A stretch of DNA of 64,000 nucleotides from Flavobacterium luteolum (GCF_027111275.1 NZ_CP114286.1:868001-932000), one strand, 5' to 3'; numbered from the stretch's first letter, positions 32,841-42,490 are shown. A program made the numbers and translations. The notes: generated by a model not told the origin, from the sequence alone.

Positions 32841-34149
32841 TCAATTAATGCTCTTTGGAGTTTTCTTTATCGGAATATCTTCAATGGAAGCACAAGAGAA
32901 AACAAGTTTAACCTTGGGCGAGGCCGTACAAATGGCTTGGGAAAAGAGTAACGAAGTTACACTTGCCAATACTAAGGTAAACACAAAAAAATACGAATTA
33001 AAAACCGTAAAAAACAATCAATACCCAGATCTTAAAGTTTCGGGGCAATATCAGCGTCTTACAAAAGCATCGATTGATATGCCTAATCAAGGTGAAAGTG
33101 CTTCATTAGCTTCTCCAGATAGAGCAATGCTTGGAATGGCAAATTTAAGTCTTCCTATTTTTGCTGGATTTAAAATTCAAAACAGCATTGATGCATATGA
33201 AGGAATGTACGAAGCAGAAACTGCTAATGCTGAAAAAACTAAAGAAGATGTTGCTTTAAAAGCAATTACTTATTACACAGCATTATACAAGGCTCAAAAA
33301 ACTTTAGATGTTTTAAACGAAAATCAAAAAAGTGCAAAACAGCGTGTTACTGATTTTACAGAGTTGGAGAAAAACGGAATTATTCCGAGAAATGATTTGT
33401 TGAAAGCGCAATTATTAGTTTCTAAAACGCAATTATCTATTGATGAAGCTAATAATAACATCAATAATATCAACTTCTATTTGACTACTTTGTTAAAATT
33501 AGATCCGAATGTAAAAATTCAGGTAAATGAAGAGGATTTCTTTAATCTTAAAACAAGCAATTCTATAACATCTGATGCTGTTGCACTTGAAAGCAGAAAA
33601 GATTTAGAAGCAATAAGATTACAAGGCAAAGCTTCTGAAGCAAATGTAAAAATTGCAAAAGCTGGATATTATCCTTCAATTTCACTTTTAGGCGGTTATA
33701 CTGCATTTGACTTAAAAGACATTGTAACTGTAAAATATGCGATGAACTTTGGAATCGGATTATCTTATGATTTATCAGGAATTCTAAAAAATAATGTTCA
33801 CGTAAAAGAAGCAGAAAGCAGAGCTTTGGAAGTAAAAAATACCGAAGCAATTATGACAGACCGCATTAAAGTAGAGGTTCAAAAATCTATTGAAGATTAC
33901 GACCTAGCAATTAATCAAAGTGTGGTGTATGAAGAAGCATTACAGCAAGCAGCCGAAAACTACAGATTAGTAAAAGATAAATTTGACAATGGTTTATCTG
34001 ACACTAATGATTTAGTAGAAGCAGATGTAGAGCATTTAAATGCCAAAATTCAAACTGCTTTATCTAAAGCAACCATTATTCAAAAATATTACGAATTACT
34101 TTCAGTATCAGGACAATTATCACAATCATTCAATCTTTCTAAAATATAA
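32830..34149 (+). CDS. TolC family outer-membrane efflux channel
   Basis: 439 residues with a signal peptide (about 1-21, ending MEAQ). Two internally repeated outer-membrane efflux domains with long coiled-coil helices are evident: LTLGEAVQMAWEKSNEVTLANTK near the start and AESRALEVKNTEAIMTDRIKVEVQKSI near 330. FDNGLSDTNDLVEADVEHLNAK is typical of the second repeat. It forms the outer channel for the adaptor and MFS pump downstream. The start is at 32830, overlapping the repressor gene. Confidence 0.93.
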   Translation: MKISQLMLFGVFFIGISSMEAQEKTSLTLGEAVQMAWEKSNEVTLANTKVNTKKYELKTVKNNQYPDLKVSGQYQRLTKASIDMPNQGESASLASPDRAMLGMANLSLPIFAGFKIQNSIDAYEGMYEAETANAEKTKEDVALKAITYYTALYKAQKTLDVLNENQKSAKQRVTDFTELEKNGIIPRNDLLKAQLLVSKTQLSIDEANNNINNINFYLTTLLKLDPNVKIQVNEEDFFNLKTSNSITSDAVALESRKDLEAIRLQGKASEANVKIAKAGYYPSISLLGGYTAFDLKDIVTVKYAMNFGIGLSYDLSGILKNNVHVKEAESRALEVKNTEAIMTDRIKVEVQKSIEDYDLAINQSVVYEEALQQAAENYRLVKDKFDNGLSDTNDLVEADVEHLNAKIQTALSKATIIQKYYELLSVSGQLSQSFNLSKI

Positions 34150-34161
34150 TCGATAGCTCTC

Positions 34162-35241
34162 ATGGAAAAGAAAAAAACAAATAAAAAATTCATCATCATA
34201 CTTGCAGTTCTGATTTTAGGAGGCGGAACTTACGGAATATCTAAATACCTACACGGCCAAGCTCACGAAGAAACAGATGATGCTCAGATTGAGAAAAAAA
34301 TGAATCCGATTATCCCAAGAGTTTCAGGATATATCAGCAAAGTTTATGTGAAAGATAATGATTATGTAAAAAAAGGAGATACTTTATTTACTATCGATAA
34401 GAGAGATTATCAATTAAAAATTGATGAAGCTAATGCTGCATTATTGGGAGCTGAAGGGCAATTTGAAGCTGCAAAAGCAGATATTGGAAGTGCTTACGCA
34501 AGCATCTCTGTTTCTGATGCTCAAATGAGATCTGCAAGCGGTTCTATCGAAAGTGCAAAAATCAGATTGAGACAGCTTACAAATGATTATAACCGTTACA
34601 ATAACTTGTATAAAACACATACGATTACAAAACAGCAATATGAGCAGGCCTTAACTGCAAAAGAAGAAGCTGAAAATCAAGTACGTGTTTTAGAGCAACA
34701 GCAAAAAGCTACTTCTTACCAAAAATCGGTTATTCAATCAAAATCTAAAGTTTCTGATAAACAGACAGAAGTTGCTGCTGCAAACATCAAAAAAGCAAAA
34801 ACAATGCTTGATGTTGCACACTTAAACCTTTCTTATACTGTAGTTACTGCTGCAATTGACGGTCAGGTTTCTAAAGTTGATATTCAGCCAGGACAATTAG
34901 TTCAGCCAGGACAATCTTTATTTTATATCATCAACAATAATGAAGCTTGGGTTGTAGCTAACTTCAAAGAAACACAATTGAACAAAATGGTTGTAGGACA
35001 AAAAGTAAGCTTAAAAGTAGACGCATATCCAAACTATGAGTTTAAAGGAACTGTATCTTCTTTCTCTCCAGCAACAGGTTCTCGTTTTTCATTATTGCCT
35101 CCTGATAACGCAACAGGAAACTTCGTAAAAACAATTCAGAGATTACCAGTAAAAATTACCATAGACGAATCTAACGATCCTGAAAAAGTGAAACTTTTAA
35201 GACCAGGTATGAACGTTGACGTAGATGTACATTTGAAATAA
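34162..35241 (+). CDS. HlyD/EmrA-type membrane-fusion protein
   Basis: 359 residues. One N-terminal membrane anchor (about 9-26), then ETDDAQIEKKMNPIIPRVSGYISKVYVKDNDYVKKGDTLF, covering the start of the lipoyl half-domain (residues about 37-76). A long coiled coil runs about 85-215, then LSYTVVTAAIDGQVSKVDIQPGQLVQPGQ closes the lipoyl domain. The beta-barrel end has NEAWVVANFKETQL. This is the EmrA pattern, linking the MFS pump to TolC. Confidence 0.93.
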   Translation: MEKKKTNKKFIIILAVLILGGGTYGISKYLHGQAHEETDDAQIEKKMNPIIPRVSGYISKVYVKDNDYVKKGDTLFTIDKRDYQLKIDEANAALLGAEGQFEAAKADIGSAYASISVSDAQMRSASGSIESAKIRLRQLTNDYNRYNNLYKTHTITKQQYEQALTAKEEAENQVRVLEQQQKATSYQKSVIQSKSKVSDKQTEVAAANIKKAKTMLDVAHLNLSYTVVTAAIDGQVSKVDIQPGQLVQPGQSLFYIINNNEAWVVANFKETQLNKMVVGQKVSLKVDAYPNYEFKGTVSSFSPATGSRFSLLPPDNATGNFVKTIQRLPVKITIDESNDPEKVKLLRPGMNVDVDVHLK

Positions 35242-35246
35242 AATAA

Positions 35247-36833
35247 ATGGCTACAGCAGTACAAGACGACGATTTAGTAGAATACGGTTTCAGACGTGTT
35301 ATCATTACGATTACAGCAGTGCTTTGTGCACTGTTGGAAATTGTAGATACTACGATTGTAAACGTAGCGCTGACAGACATGCGCGGAAGTCTTGGTGCTA
35401 CCTTGACCGATGTGGCATGGGTTATTACAGCATACGCAATTGCGAATGTTATTGTAATTCCGATGACGAGCTGGCTATCGCAGCAATTTGGAAGACGTAA
35501 TTATTTTGTGGCTTCCATTATAATATTTACAGTCTGTTCTTTTTTGTGTGGTAATGCCACTAATATTTGGGAACTAGTAGCTTTCCGTTTCGTACAAGGT
35601 ATGGGTGGTGGAGCATTACTAGTAACAGCCCAAACGATTATTACAGAAAGTTATCCAGTAGCAAAACGTGGAATGGCACAAGCTATTTACGGAATGGGTG
35701 TAATTGTTGGTCCAACATTAGGTCCACCTTTGGGAGGATATTTAGTAGATAATTATTCTTGGCCTTATATTTTCTATATCAATATTCCATTAGGAATTAT
35801 TGCTACTATTTTGGCTTTAACCTTTGTTAGAAGTCCAAAATATGGAGAAAAATTAAAAGCCAATCAGGTTGACTGGTGGGGAATTATATTGTTGACTGCA
35901 TTTATCGGTTCTTTACAGTTCGTATTAGAACACGGACAGCAGGACGACTGGTTTAATGATTCTACAATTGTAACCCTGAGTGTTGTAACTGTTCTTGGAT
36001 TGGTTCTCTTTATTTGGAGAGAGCTTACCTATGAACATCCAATTGTAAACCTAAGCGTTCTAAAAGATGGAAATCTTCGAATTGGAACCATAATGTGTTT
36101 TATTCTTGGATTTGGATTATATGGTTCTACTTTAATTATCCCAATTTACACGCAGTCAATTTTAGGATGGACGGCAACAGATGCAGGATTATTATTAATT
36201 CCGGGATCTATAACCACAGCGATTATGATGCCGTTTGTGGGTAATATGATTCAGAAAGGTGTACCTCAAGGGTATATGGTTGGAGTAGGGTTTTTAATTT
36301 TCTTCTTCTTTACCTTCATGATGTATAGCCGTATGACGCCTGATACAGGAGTTGAACATATGTATTGGCCTTTAATTTTGAGAGGAATTGGTTTAGGATT
36401 GCTTTTCGTTCCTATTACAACACTTTCGCTTTCCACCTTAAAAGGGAAACAAATTGGTGAAGGAGCGGCATTTACTGGAATGATGCGTCAATTAGGCGGA
36501 TCTTTTGGTATTGCGATTATTACCACTTTCATCACTCGTTTTAGTCAATCTCATAGAGTAGATTTAATTAATAACCTAGATCCTGCCAAATTTGATGTGC
36601 AGCAGCGTATTGCAGGAATGCAGCACGCCTTTATGGCAAAAGGATACAGTGCAGATGTTGCTTTGAAAAAAGCATATCAGGCGATAGAATATTCCATAAT
36701 GAAACAAAGCACTGTAATGGCTTATATGGATATCTTCCTTTATCTAGGAATTATGTTTTTATGTTGCATACCGATTATTCTCTTTATCAAAAAAGGGAAG
36801 AACAAAATTAGTGCAGCCGACGCAATGCATTAA
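35247..36833 (+). CDS. EmrB/QacA (DHA2) family MFS drug exporter
   Basis: 528 residues with 14 membrane helices expected. DHA2 signatures are visible: EIVDTTIVNVALTDM in helix 1, RFVQGMGGGALLVTAQTI in helix 4 and motif C GMGVIVGPTLGPPLGGYL in helix 5, followed by SWPYIFYINIPLG. It is a proton-driven exporter of hydrophobic drugs, working with the EmrA-like and TolC-like proteins just upstream (5-bp gap). It ends the operon at a terminator. Confidence 0.95.
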   Translation: MATAVQDDDLVEYGFRRVIITITAVLCALLEIVDTTIVNVALTDMRGSLGATLTDVAWVITAYAIANVIVIPMTSWLSQQFGRRNYFVASIIIFTVCSFLCGNATNIWELVAFRFVQGMGGGALLVTAQTIITESYPVAKRGMAQAIYGMGVIVGPTLGPPLGGYLVDNYSWPYIFYINIPLGIIATILALTFVRSPKYGEKLKANQVDWWGIILLTAFIGSLQFVLEHGQQDDWFNDSTIVTLSVVTVLGLVLFIWRELTYEHPIVNLSVLKDGNLRIGTIMCFILGFGLYGSTLIIPIYTQSILGWTATDAGLLLIPGSITTAIMMPFVGNMIQKGVPQGYMVGVGFLIFFFFTFMMYSRMTPDTGVEHMYWPLILRGIGLGLLFVPITTLSLSTLKGKQIGEGAAFTGMMRQLGGSFGIAIITTFITRFSQSHRVDLINNLDPAKFDVQQRIAGMQHAFMAKGYSADVALKKAYQAIEYSIMKQSTVMAYMDIFLYLGIMFLCCIPIILFIKKGKNKISAADAMH

Positions 36834-36858
36834 TAATAATAGATTTATAATACGCAGA

Positions 36859-36900
36859 AACGCCGAATTCATCATTTAGAATTCGGCGTTTATTTTTTCT
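36859..36900 (+). terminator. Intrinsic terminator of the efflux operon
   Basis: AACGCCGAATTC, 8-nt loop, GAATTCGGCGTT, then TATTTTTT. Confidence 0.92.
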
Positions 36901-36903
36901 GTT

Positions 36904-37018
36904 TAACCACCGCAAAGTTCGCAAAGGTTTATTTCTAAGGGTCAATAAAACGCAAAGTTCGCAAAGCTTTGCCATAAAAACTTTGCGAACTTTGCGTAAA
37001 ACTTTGCGTCTTTGAGGT
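36904..37018. repeat. Inverted repeat of the CGCAAAGTTCGCAAAG family
   Basis: Forward ACCGCAAAGTTCGCAAAGG and ACGCAAAGTTCGCAAAGC units face CTTTGCGAACTTTGCGT and ACTTTGCGTCTTTGAGG. It lies between the convergent emrB and yaaA genes. Confidence 0.75.
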
Positions 37019-37041
37019 TAAAATCTCAGCACATTAAAAAG

Positions 37042-37800
37042 TTATCTTGTAAAAACTAAATGACTTCCCTTAGAAAGATTCGCATCAAACTGATATCCTT
37101 CGTAATTAAAACCTTTTAAATCATCTATAGTTTCAGCATTGGTATCTATAATATAACGAACCATCATACCTCTCGCCTTTTTAGCAAAGAAACTGATCAT
37201 TTTTAGTTTTCCGTCTTTATAATCTTTGAAGTCTGGTGTAATTACTGGAACTTTTAAAGCTTTTACATCAACAGCAGAAAAATATTCGTTACTAGCCAAA
37301 TTCACAAACAATTCTCCTTTTTTCAATTCTTTGTTTAATGCTTTAGTAACAACAGGTTTCCAGAATTCATGCAGATTTTTATATTCACCAACTGGCATTT
37401 TGGTTCCCATTTCCAAACGATAAGCCTGCATTAAATCAAGTGGTTTTAAAAGACCGTAAAGTCCCGATAAAATTCTCAATTTATCTTGAAGAACATCTAA
37501 TTTTTCTAACGGAATAGTATAAGCGTCTAAACCTGTATATACATCTCCATCAAAAGTATAAACTGCCGGACGAGCATTTTCAGGTGTGAAAGGTGTTTTC
37601 CAATCCTGATTACGTTTCCAATTTAAATCGGCTAATTTGTCTGAGATTGACATTAGTTCTGATAATTCAGAAGGCTTTTTTGTTTTTACTACTTTATGAA
37701 CCACTCTTGCTTCTTTTAAGAATGAAGGTTCAGTATATTGAGATGTTGGTAATTCTTTTTCGAAATTCAATGATTTCGCTGGAGATATAACAATTTTCAT
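37042..37800 (-). CDS. yaaA: YaaA family peroxide-stress protein
   Basis: 252 residues, full length for the DUF328/YaaA family. Signature segments are MKIVISPAKSLNFE at the start, DWKTPFTPENARPAVYTFDGDVYTGLDAY (about 65-93) and NLASNEYFSAVD (about 166-177), followed by FFAKKARGMMVRYII. In E. coli YaaA lowers free iron and protects DNA from hydrogen peroxide. It is monocistronic, flanked by repeat DNA on both sides. Confidence 0.95.
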   Translation of the reverse strand: MKIVISPAKSLNFEKELPTSQYTEPSFLKEARVVHKVVKTKKPSELSELMSISDKLADLNWKRNQDWKTPFTPENARPAVYTFDGDVYTGLDAYTIPLEKLDVLQDKLRILSGLYGLLKPLDLMQAYRLEMGTKMPVGEYKNLHEFWKPVVTKALNKELKKGELFVNLASNEYFSAVDVKALKVPVITPDFKDYKDGKLKMISFFAKKARGMMVRYIIDTNAETIDDLKGFNYEGYQFDANLSKGSHLVFTR

Positions 37801-37889
37801 GTGTGCTTTTTTCTATGATTCAAAAATACAAATTGAATTTCTAAAAACAGATTATCGCAATTGATTTGTTTTATGGAGCCATATTTTTT

Positions 37890-38110
37890 TTCGCCACGAA
37901 TTCACGAATTTTCACTAATTATTCTTTTGCGCAAATTGTTATATTTTTTTTGCCACAGATTAAAATGATTTACACAGATTTTCTTAATCTATTACTATTT
38001 TTTTCTGCCACGAATTGCACAAATTTTCACTAATTAAAAATCTTTTTTAATCCTTTTAATCTGTGGCAGAAAAATAAATTCGTGGAAATTCGTGCAATTC
38101 GTGGCAACCA
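37890..38110. repeat. Dispersed repeat block between yaaA and cca
   Basis: TCGCCACGAATTCACGAATTTTC (37893 on), GCCACAGATTAAAATGATT (37951 on) and GCCACGAATTGCACAAATTTTC (38008 on) face inverted TAATCCTTTTAATCTGTGGC (about 38048-38067) and GAAATTCGTGCAATTCGTGGC (about 38084-38104). The rest of the 37801-38228 gap holds only the cca promoter. Confidence 0.75.
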
Positions 38111-38197
38111 TTCTCATTTTAATAAAATTCTGCACGACAAAATGTGAAATTGTTCAAAAAAGTAAGCTCTAGATTATAATAGGCATTTTCTATGTTG

Positions 38198-38205
38198 TAA
38201 ATTTG
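38198..38205 (+). promoter_or_regulatory. -7 box of the CCA-adding enzyme gene
   Basis: TAAATTTG, a perfect match, 24 bp before the TTG at 38229. Confidence 0.5.
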
Positions 38206-38228
38206 CATGCATTTCATTTCTTAGAAAT

Positions 38229-39698
38229 TTGAAATTGCATTTTTACTCAATAATTAGTGAATTCGTGGCGATACAGACAAACTATAAAACTGCTTTACAA
38301 AACAAAATCTTCGATGTTATTTTGAAAGCTTCTCAGGAACTAAAAGTCGACTCTTATGTGATCGGCGGATTTGTTCGTGATTTGCTTTTAAACCGAGGTT
38401 CTAAAAAAGACATTGATGTTGTTGCAGTAGGAAGCGGCATCGAATTGGCTCTTAAAGTTTCCGATTTACTTCCGAACAAACCAAAAGTTCAGGTTTTTAA
38501 AACTTACGGAACTGCAATGCTTCGTTTTGAAGATACCGATATCGAGTTTGTTGGTGCCCGAAAAGAATCTTATACCCGAGACAGTCGAAATCCGATTGTT
38601 GAAAATGGAACTTTGCAAGATGATCAAAATCGTCGTGATTTTACCATCAATGCCTTAGCACTTTCTTTAAACCAAAATAATTTTGGAGATCTTTTAGATC
38701 CGTTTGACGGATTAACCGATTTAGAAAATAAAACAATCAAAACTCCTTTGGATCCAGATATTACGTATTCTGATGATCCTTTGCGAATGTTGCGTGCCAT
38801 TCGTTTTGCAAATCAATTGAATTTTGAAATTGAAGAAAATTCATTAAACGTCATTACCAAAAATGCTGATCGCATCAAAATAATTTCTGGGGAGAGAATC
38901 GTTGATGAGTTAAACAAAATTCTCATGACCGATAAACCTTCAACAGGATTTTTACTTTTATACAAAACTGGACTTTTAGATATTATTTTACCTGAATTGA
39001 CCGCTTTGAATCAGGTGGAAGAAATTGAAGGTCATACACATAAAAACAATTTCTATCATACATTGGAAGTTGTTGACAACATATGCCCAAATACGGACGA
39101 TGTTTGGCTTCGCTGGTCAGCATTACTTCATGATATTGGAAAAGCACCAACCAAACGTTTTACAAAAAAACAAGGATGGACTTTTCACGGACATGAATTT
39201 CTAGGCGGAAAAATGGCAAAGAAAATCTTTGAACGTTTACACATGCCTTTAAACCATAAAATGAAGTTTGTGCAGAAAATGGTTATCATGAGTTCGCGCC
39301 CGATTGTTTTGGCACAAGATATTGTAACCGACAGCGCGGTTCGCCGTTTGGTTTTTGACGCTGGCGAAGATGTAGAAAACTTAATGACTTTGTGCGAAGC
39401 CGATATCACAACCAAAAATCCATCGAAATTCAAGAAATATCATAAAAACTTCGAGCTTGTCCGCAAGAAAATTGTGGAAGTTGAAGAACGCGATCATGTT
39501 CGTAATTTTCAACCGCCAATTTCTGGCGAAGAAATTATGGAAATATTTGATTTGAAGCCTTCTCGCGAAATCGGAATTTTAAAAGAAGCGGTAAAAGAAG
39601 CTATTTTGGAAGGCGTTATACCGAATGAATATCAGGCTGCTTATGATTTTGTAATTAAGAGAGCTGAAAAATTAGGCTTAAAAAAAGTTGAGAAATAA
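38229..39698 (+). CDS. CCA-adding tRNA nucleotidyltransferase with HD domain
   Basis: Up to 489 residues. The nucleotidyltransferase head shows VIGGFVRDLLL and D61-I-D63 in KKDIDVVAVG. RRDFTINALAL and the RNA-binding neck YSDDPLRMLRAIRFA (about 175-190) follow. An HD domain near residue 300 reads LLHDIGKAPTKRF. It adds or repairs the 3' CCA of tRNAs. No in-frame ATG precedes the conserved region. Candidate starts are TTG (38229, 38235) and GTG (38265), and the GTG lies in a dispersed repeat (GTGAATTCGTGGCG, about 38257-38270). The exact start is uncertain. Confidence 0.92.
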   Translation: MKLHFYSIISEFVAIQTNYKTALQNKIFDVILKASQELKVDSYVIGGFVRDLLLNRGSKKDIDVVAVGSGIELALKVSDLLPNKPKVQVFKTYGTAMLRFEDTDIEFVGARKESYTRDSRNPIVENGTLQDDQNRRDFTINALALSLNQNNFGDLLDPFDGLTDLENKTIKTPLDPDITYSDDPLRMLRAIRFANQLNFEIEENSLNVITKNADRIKIISGERIVDELNKILMTDKPSTGFLLLYKTGLLDIILPELTALNQVEEIEGHTHKNNFYHTLEVVDNICPNTDDVWLRWSALLHDIGKAPTKRFTKKQGWTFHGHEFLGGKMAKKIFERLHMPLNHKMKFVQKMVIMSSRPIVLAQDIVTDSAVRRLVFDAGEDVENLMTLCEADITTKNPSKFKKYHKNFELVRKKIVEVEERDHVRNFQPPISGEEIMEIFDLKPSREIGILKEAVKEAILEGVIPNEYQAAYDFVIKRAEKLGLKKVEK

Positions 39699-39713
39699 GT
39701 ATTATTTAATAAA

Positions 39714-40739
39714 ATGAAAAAAGAGAATAAATCAGTAATCATTTGGTTACTATCGGGCTGTGTTTTATTGTTTTTAATGGTCGTCGTGGGCGGAATCACA
39801 CGTTTGACCAATTCAGGTTTATCTATGACTGATTGGCATTTGGTAACCGATACCTTTCCACCTTTAACAGAAGCAAAATGGCAAGCTGCTTTTGACGAAT
39901 ACAAAAAATTTCCTGAGTATCAGAAAATCAATATTCACAATGATTTTCAATTAGCCGATTATAAATTCATCTATTTCTGGGAATGGTTTCATCGTTTTAT
40001 CGGCCGTATTATTGGTTTGGTTTTCTTTGTGCCGTTTGTTTACTTTTTAGCCAAAAAGAAATTAGATACTCCAACCATCAAAAAATGTATCGTTCTTTTG
40101 GCAATGGGAGCTTTCCAAGGATTTTTAGGATGGTTTATGGTAAGAAGCGGATTAATTGACAATCCAGATGTAAGCCATTTTAGACTTTCATTACACTTAA
40201 CTTTTGCTTTTATCACTTTTGCTTATACACTTTGGGTTGCACTAGATTTGATTTATCCTGAAAGAAATATCAATAAAATTCTACCTTTAAGAAATATTGC
40301 GCGTTATGCTTTAGCTGCTTTATTAATCCAAATTATTTACGGCGGATTTGTGGCAGGATTAAATGCCGGATTAATTCACAATCACTGGCCTTTAATGAGC
40401 GACGGAGAATTTATTCACGAATCGGTTTTTATTGAGCAATCTTCTTTAATAAAAAATTTAATTGAGGGAAAAAGCGGTGTTCAGTTTGTACATAGAACTT
40501 TTGCTTATGTAGTTGTAGCGATTATTCTTTTTCTTTTCTTCAAAAGCAAAAAATATACACTTACACATACTCAAGCAAACGGAATCAAAACTTTAGTCGT
40601 TTTTGTTTTCATTCAATTCTTGCTTGGAGTTTTCACTTTATTATACAGCGTGCCTTTAGCTTTAGGATTAATTCACCAAATTATGGCATTTTTCCTTTTA
40701 AGTGCTATGACATATACATTGCATAGATTGAGTAAATAA
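39714..40739 (+). CDS. Heme A synthase (COX15/CtaA)
   Basis: 341 residues with about eight membrane helices. Family marks are VVVGGITRLTNSGLSMTDW (helix 1), FYFWEWFHRFIGRIIGL (heme-ligand His near 84-88 region), SLHLTFAFITFAYTLW and VQFVHRTFAYVVVA (second-half His), then LGLIHQIMAFFLL. It oxidises heme O to heme A for cytochrome oxidase. It follows the cca gene by 15 bp, so it may be co-transcribed. Confidence 0.94.
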   Translation: MKKENKSVIIWLLSGCVLLFLMVVVGGITRLTNSGLSMTDWHLVTDTFPPLTEAKWQAAFDEYKKFPEYQKINIHNDFQLADYKFIYFWEWFHRFIGRIIGLVFFVPFVYFLAKKKLDTPTIKKCIVLLAMGAFQGFLGWFMVRSGLIDNPDVSHFRLSLHLTFAFITFAYTLWVALDLIYPERNINKILPLRNIARYALAALLIQIIYGGFVAGLNAGLIHNHWPLMSDGEFIHESVFIEQSSLIKNLIEGKSGVQFVHRTFAYVVVAIILFLFFKSKKYTLTHTQANGIKTLVVFVFIQFLLGVFTLLYSVPLALGLIHQIMAFFLLSAMTYTLHRLSK

Positions 40740-40763
40740 ACTAACTTTCATAAAAAAACATTT

Positions 40764-41285
40764 ATGAAAACAGTCTTTTTTTTATTTACTATTCTTTTTA
40801 CTTGCCTTGTTTCTGGGCAAACCAAAGATAATCCGTTAGTTATTTTGGATTCTAAAAGTATTGGATATATGAATCAGGCAAAAAGTACCTTGAAAAATAT
40901 CGACCAAAGCGATCTGCTGATATTTATTTATAAAGGGAGTGCTGAAGAAGTGGAGCAAAAGTTCGGTTCTAAATCGGGAGTTATAATCTTTGCTACCAAA
41001 AAATATATTCTTAATAAGTTTTATCAAAACAATATTGAAAACTCCCCATTAAAAAAAGACATTCCAACAACGGATTATTTATCTAAAGTTGGTATTATAG
41101 GAAGTATTGCTGGTAATATAAATCAGCCTTATGATGAGCTTGTAAATTATATCAGCATTACTCCAAACAATGAAACAGCAAAAAAAATTGCGTCAATAAC
41201 TTTTATAAAGCCTACTGACGCTCAAATAATAAATCCTGATTGGAAATTTGGAGCTATAGAAATTATGTCAACAATTGACAACTAA
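40764..41285 (+). CDS. Small exported protein with a TonB-plug-like segment
   Basis: 173 residues with a signal peptide (about 1-18, ending VSG). Residues about 24-82 (PLVILDSKSIGYM..., ...IDQSDLLIFIYKGSAEEVEQKFGSKSG, VIIFATKKY) follow the pattern of a TonB receptor plug domain: target line PLIVLDG, then a strand, then YG..G.NGVIIITTK. The remainder is not a barrel. Stand-alone plug-like proteins occur in Bacteroidota; role unknown. Its stop codon directly abuts the stop of the convergent LytTR gene with no gap. Confidence 0.6.
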   Translation: MKTVFFLFTILFTCLVSGQTKDNPLVILDSKSIGYMNQAKSTLKNIDQSDLLIFIYKGSAEEVEQKFGSKSGVIIFATKKYILNKFYQNNIENSPLKKDIPTTDYLSKVGIIGSIAGNINQPYDELVNYISITPNNETAKKIASITFIKPTDAQIINPDWKFGAIEIMSTIDN

Positions 41286-42050
41286 TTATCCTAACCAAGC
41301 CTTAAAATCCTGCACTTTTTCTCGGCTTACAATGACCTCATCTTCTTTATAAGTTGGAAGAATCACTTTAAGTCGAGAATTAGTATAAACCTGAATTTCT
41401 TTAATCGCTTTCAGCGGAACAATAAATTTTCTGCTTACGCGAAAAAAATCCTTTTTGTCTAGTTCTTGTTCTAAAATCTCTAATGTCGAATCGATCAAAT
41501 AATCTCGATTGTCGTAGGTATGAATATAAGTTCCTTTATTTTCGCTGAAAAAACATTCAATTTCTTCTGTAGTAATTACTTTTAAATGTTGTCCTATTTT
41601 AACTGTAAATCTCTTTTTATACGTTTTCTCAAAAGGATTTGACAACATTTGACGAATCTGCTCAAAATCTAATTGTAGATTTGAAGTTTCTGCTATTTTC
41701 GGAAGACGCGATTTGAATTTTGAAACCGCAACTTCCAAATCATCTTCGTCAATTGGTTTTAGAAGATAATCTATACTGTTTAATTTAAAAGCTTTTAAAG
41801 CGTATTCATCATAAGCTGTAGTAAAAATGATAGCGCTTTTGATATCTATTTTTTCAAAAATCTCAAATGACAAACCATCAGACAACTGGATATCCAGAAA
41901 AATCAAATCTGGGTGCGGATTATTTTCAAACCAATGAACCGATTCTTCAACTGAGTGAAGCATGGTTTCTACGGTTACATCTAACTTTTCAAGTTTTCTT
42001 TGCAACAATCTTGCTGCTGGTTTTTCGTCTTCTATAATTAATGTGATCAT
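41286..42050 (-). CDS. LytTR family response regulator
   Basis: 254 residues: an N-terminal receiver domain with acidic pair E7-D8, phospho-acceptor D53 in LIFLDIQLSDG, T in IIFTTAYDEYAL and K in YLLKPIDE. A LytTR DNA-binding domain (about 145-250) follows, with FTVKIGQHLKVITTEEIECFFSENKGTYIH and FFRVSRKFIVPLKAI. It is the last gene of the unit that contains the LytS-type kinase, so it is the expected partner. LytTR proteins bind direct repeats about 21 bp apart; a candidate lies at 48481-48510. Confidence 0.94.
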   Translation of the reverse strand: MITLIIEDEKPAARLLQRKLEKLDVTVETMLHSVEESVHWFENNPHPDLIFLDIQLSDGLSFEIFEKIDIKSAIIFTTAYDEYALKAFKLNSIDYLLKPIDEDDLEVAVSKFKSRLPKIAETSNLQLDFEQIRQMLSNPFEKTYKKRFTVKIGQHLKVITTEEIECFFSENKGTYIHTYDNRDYLIDSTLEILEQELDKKDFFRVSRKFIVPLKAIKEIQVYTNSRLKVILPTYKEDEVIVSREKVQDFKAWLG

Positions 42051-42090
42051 TTACTATAATGTGAAATTTGAAAAAATTATGAAGTCAAAG

Positions 42091-42477
42091 TTACTCCCAT
42101 TTATTTTTATTTGCAGTATCCTTTTCCATGTATTTTTGGATTTTTCTTTTCTCCCAATCTGGGCCAAAAAACCAATCAGCGCCAAAAACAGATAATGCGT
42201 GAGCTAATAGACCAATTCCCCAAAAAAACACCGTAGAGTAAGTTTGCCATTTTGTTAAACCACTTAAATCCATCACAATTAGACCAGCAGACCTATCTCG
42301 AGTCAAACTTGATACAATGATAATAATGTTTACAATGATGAAAATTTTCAAATGCGAGTAAAATCTTTTAAGTCTTTTTACTCTTCTATAAGCTGCATTG
42401 TAATTTGGATCGTCTGTATACTCTCCAAAATGCTGTTTTGTATAATCTTCATACATTTCTCTTCTAAAACGTCCCAT
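42091..42477 (-). CDS. 2TM domain protein (fourth stand-alone copy)
   Basis: 128 residues. Two membrane segments (about 48-65 and 82-100) lie between YRRVKRLKRFYSHLKIFIIVN and the conserved tail WEKRKIQKYMEKD. This is the 2TM domain: a basic KxxKxxxFYxHL helix, two hydrophobic helices with G-W/x-G-hydrophobic-H in the second, then WE.RKI..hhEK. It is the most divergent copy of the array, with an extra N-terminal segment. It lies 40 bp before the LytTR gene. Confidence 0.88.
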   Translation of the reverse strand: MGRFRREMYEDYTKQHFGEYTDDPNYNAAYRRVKRLKRFYSHLKIFIIVNIIIIVSSLTRDRSAGLIVMDLSGLTKWQTYSTVFFWGIGLLAHALSVFGADWFFGPDWEKRKIQKYMEKDTANKNKWE

Positions 42478-42490
42478 AACTATATTTTAA

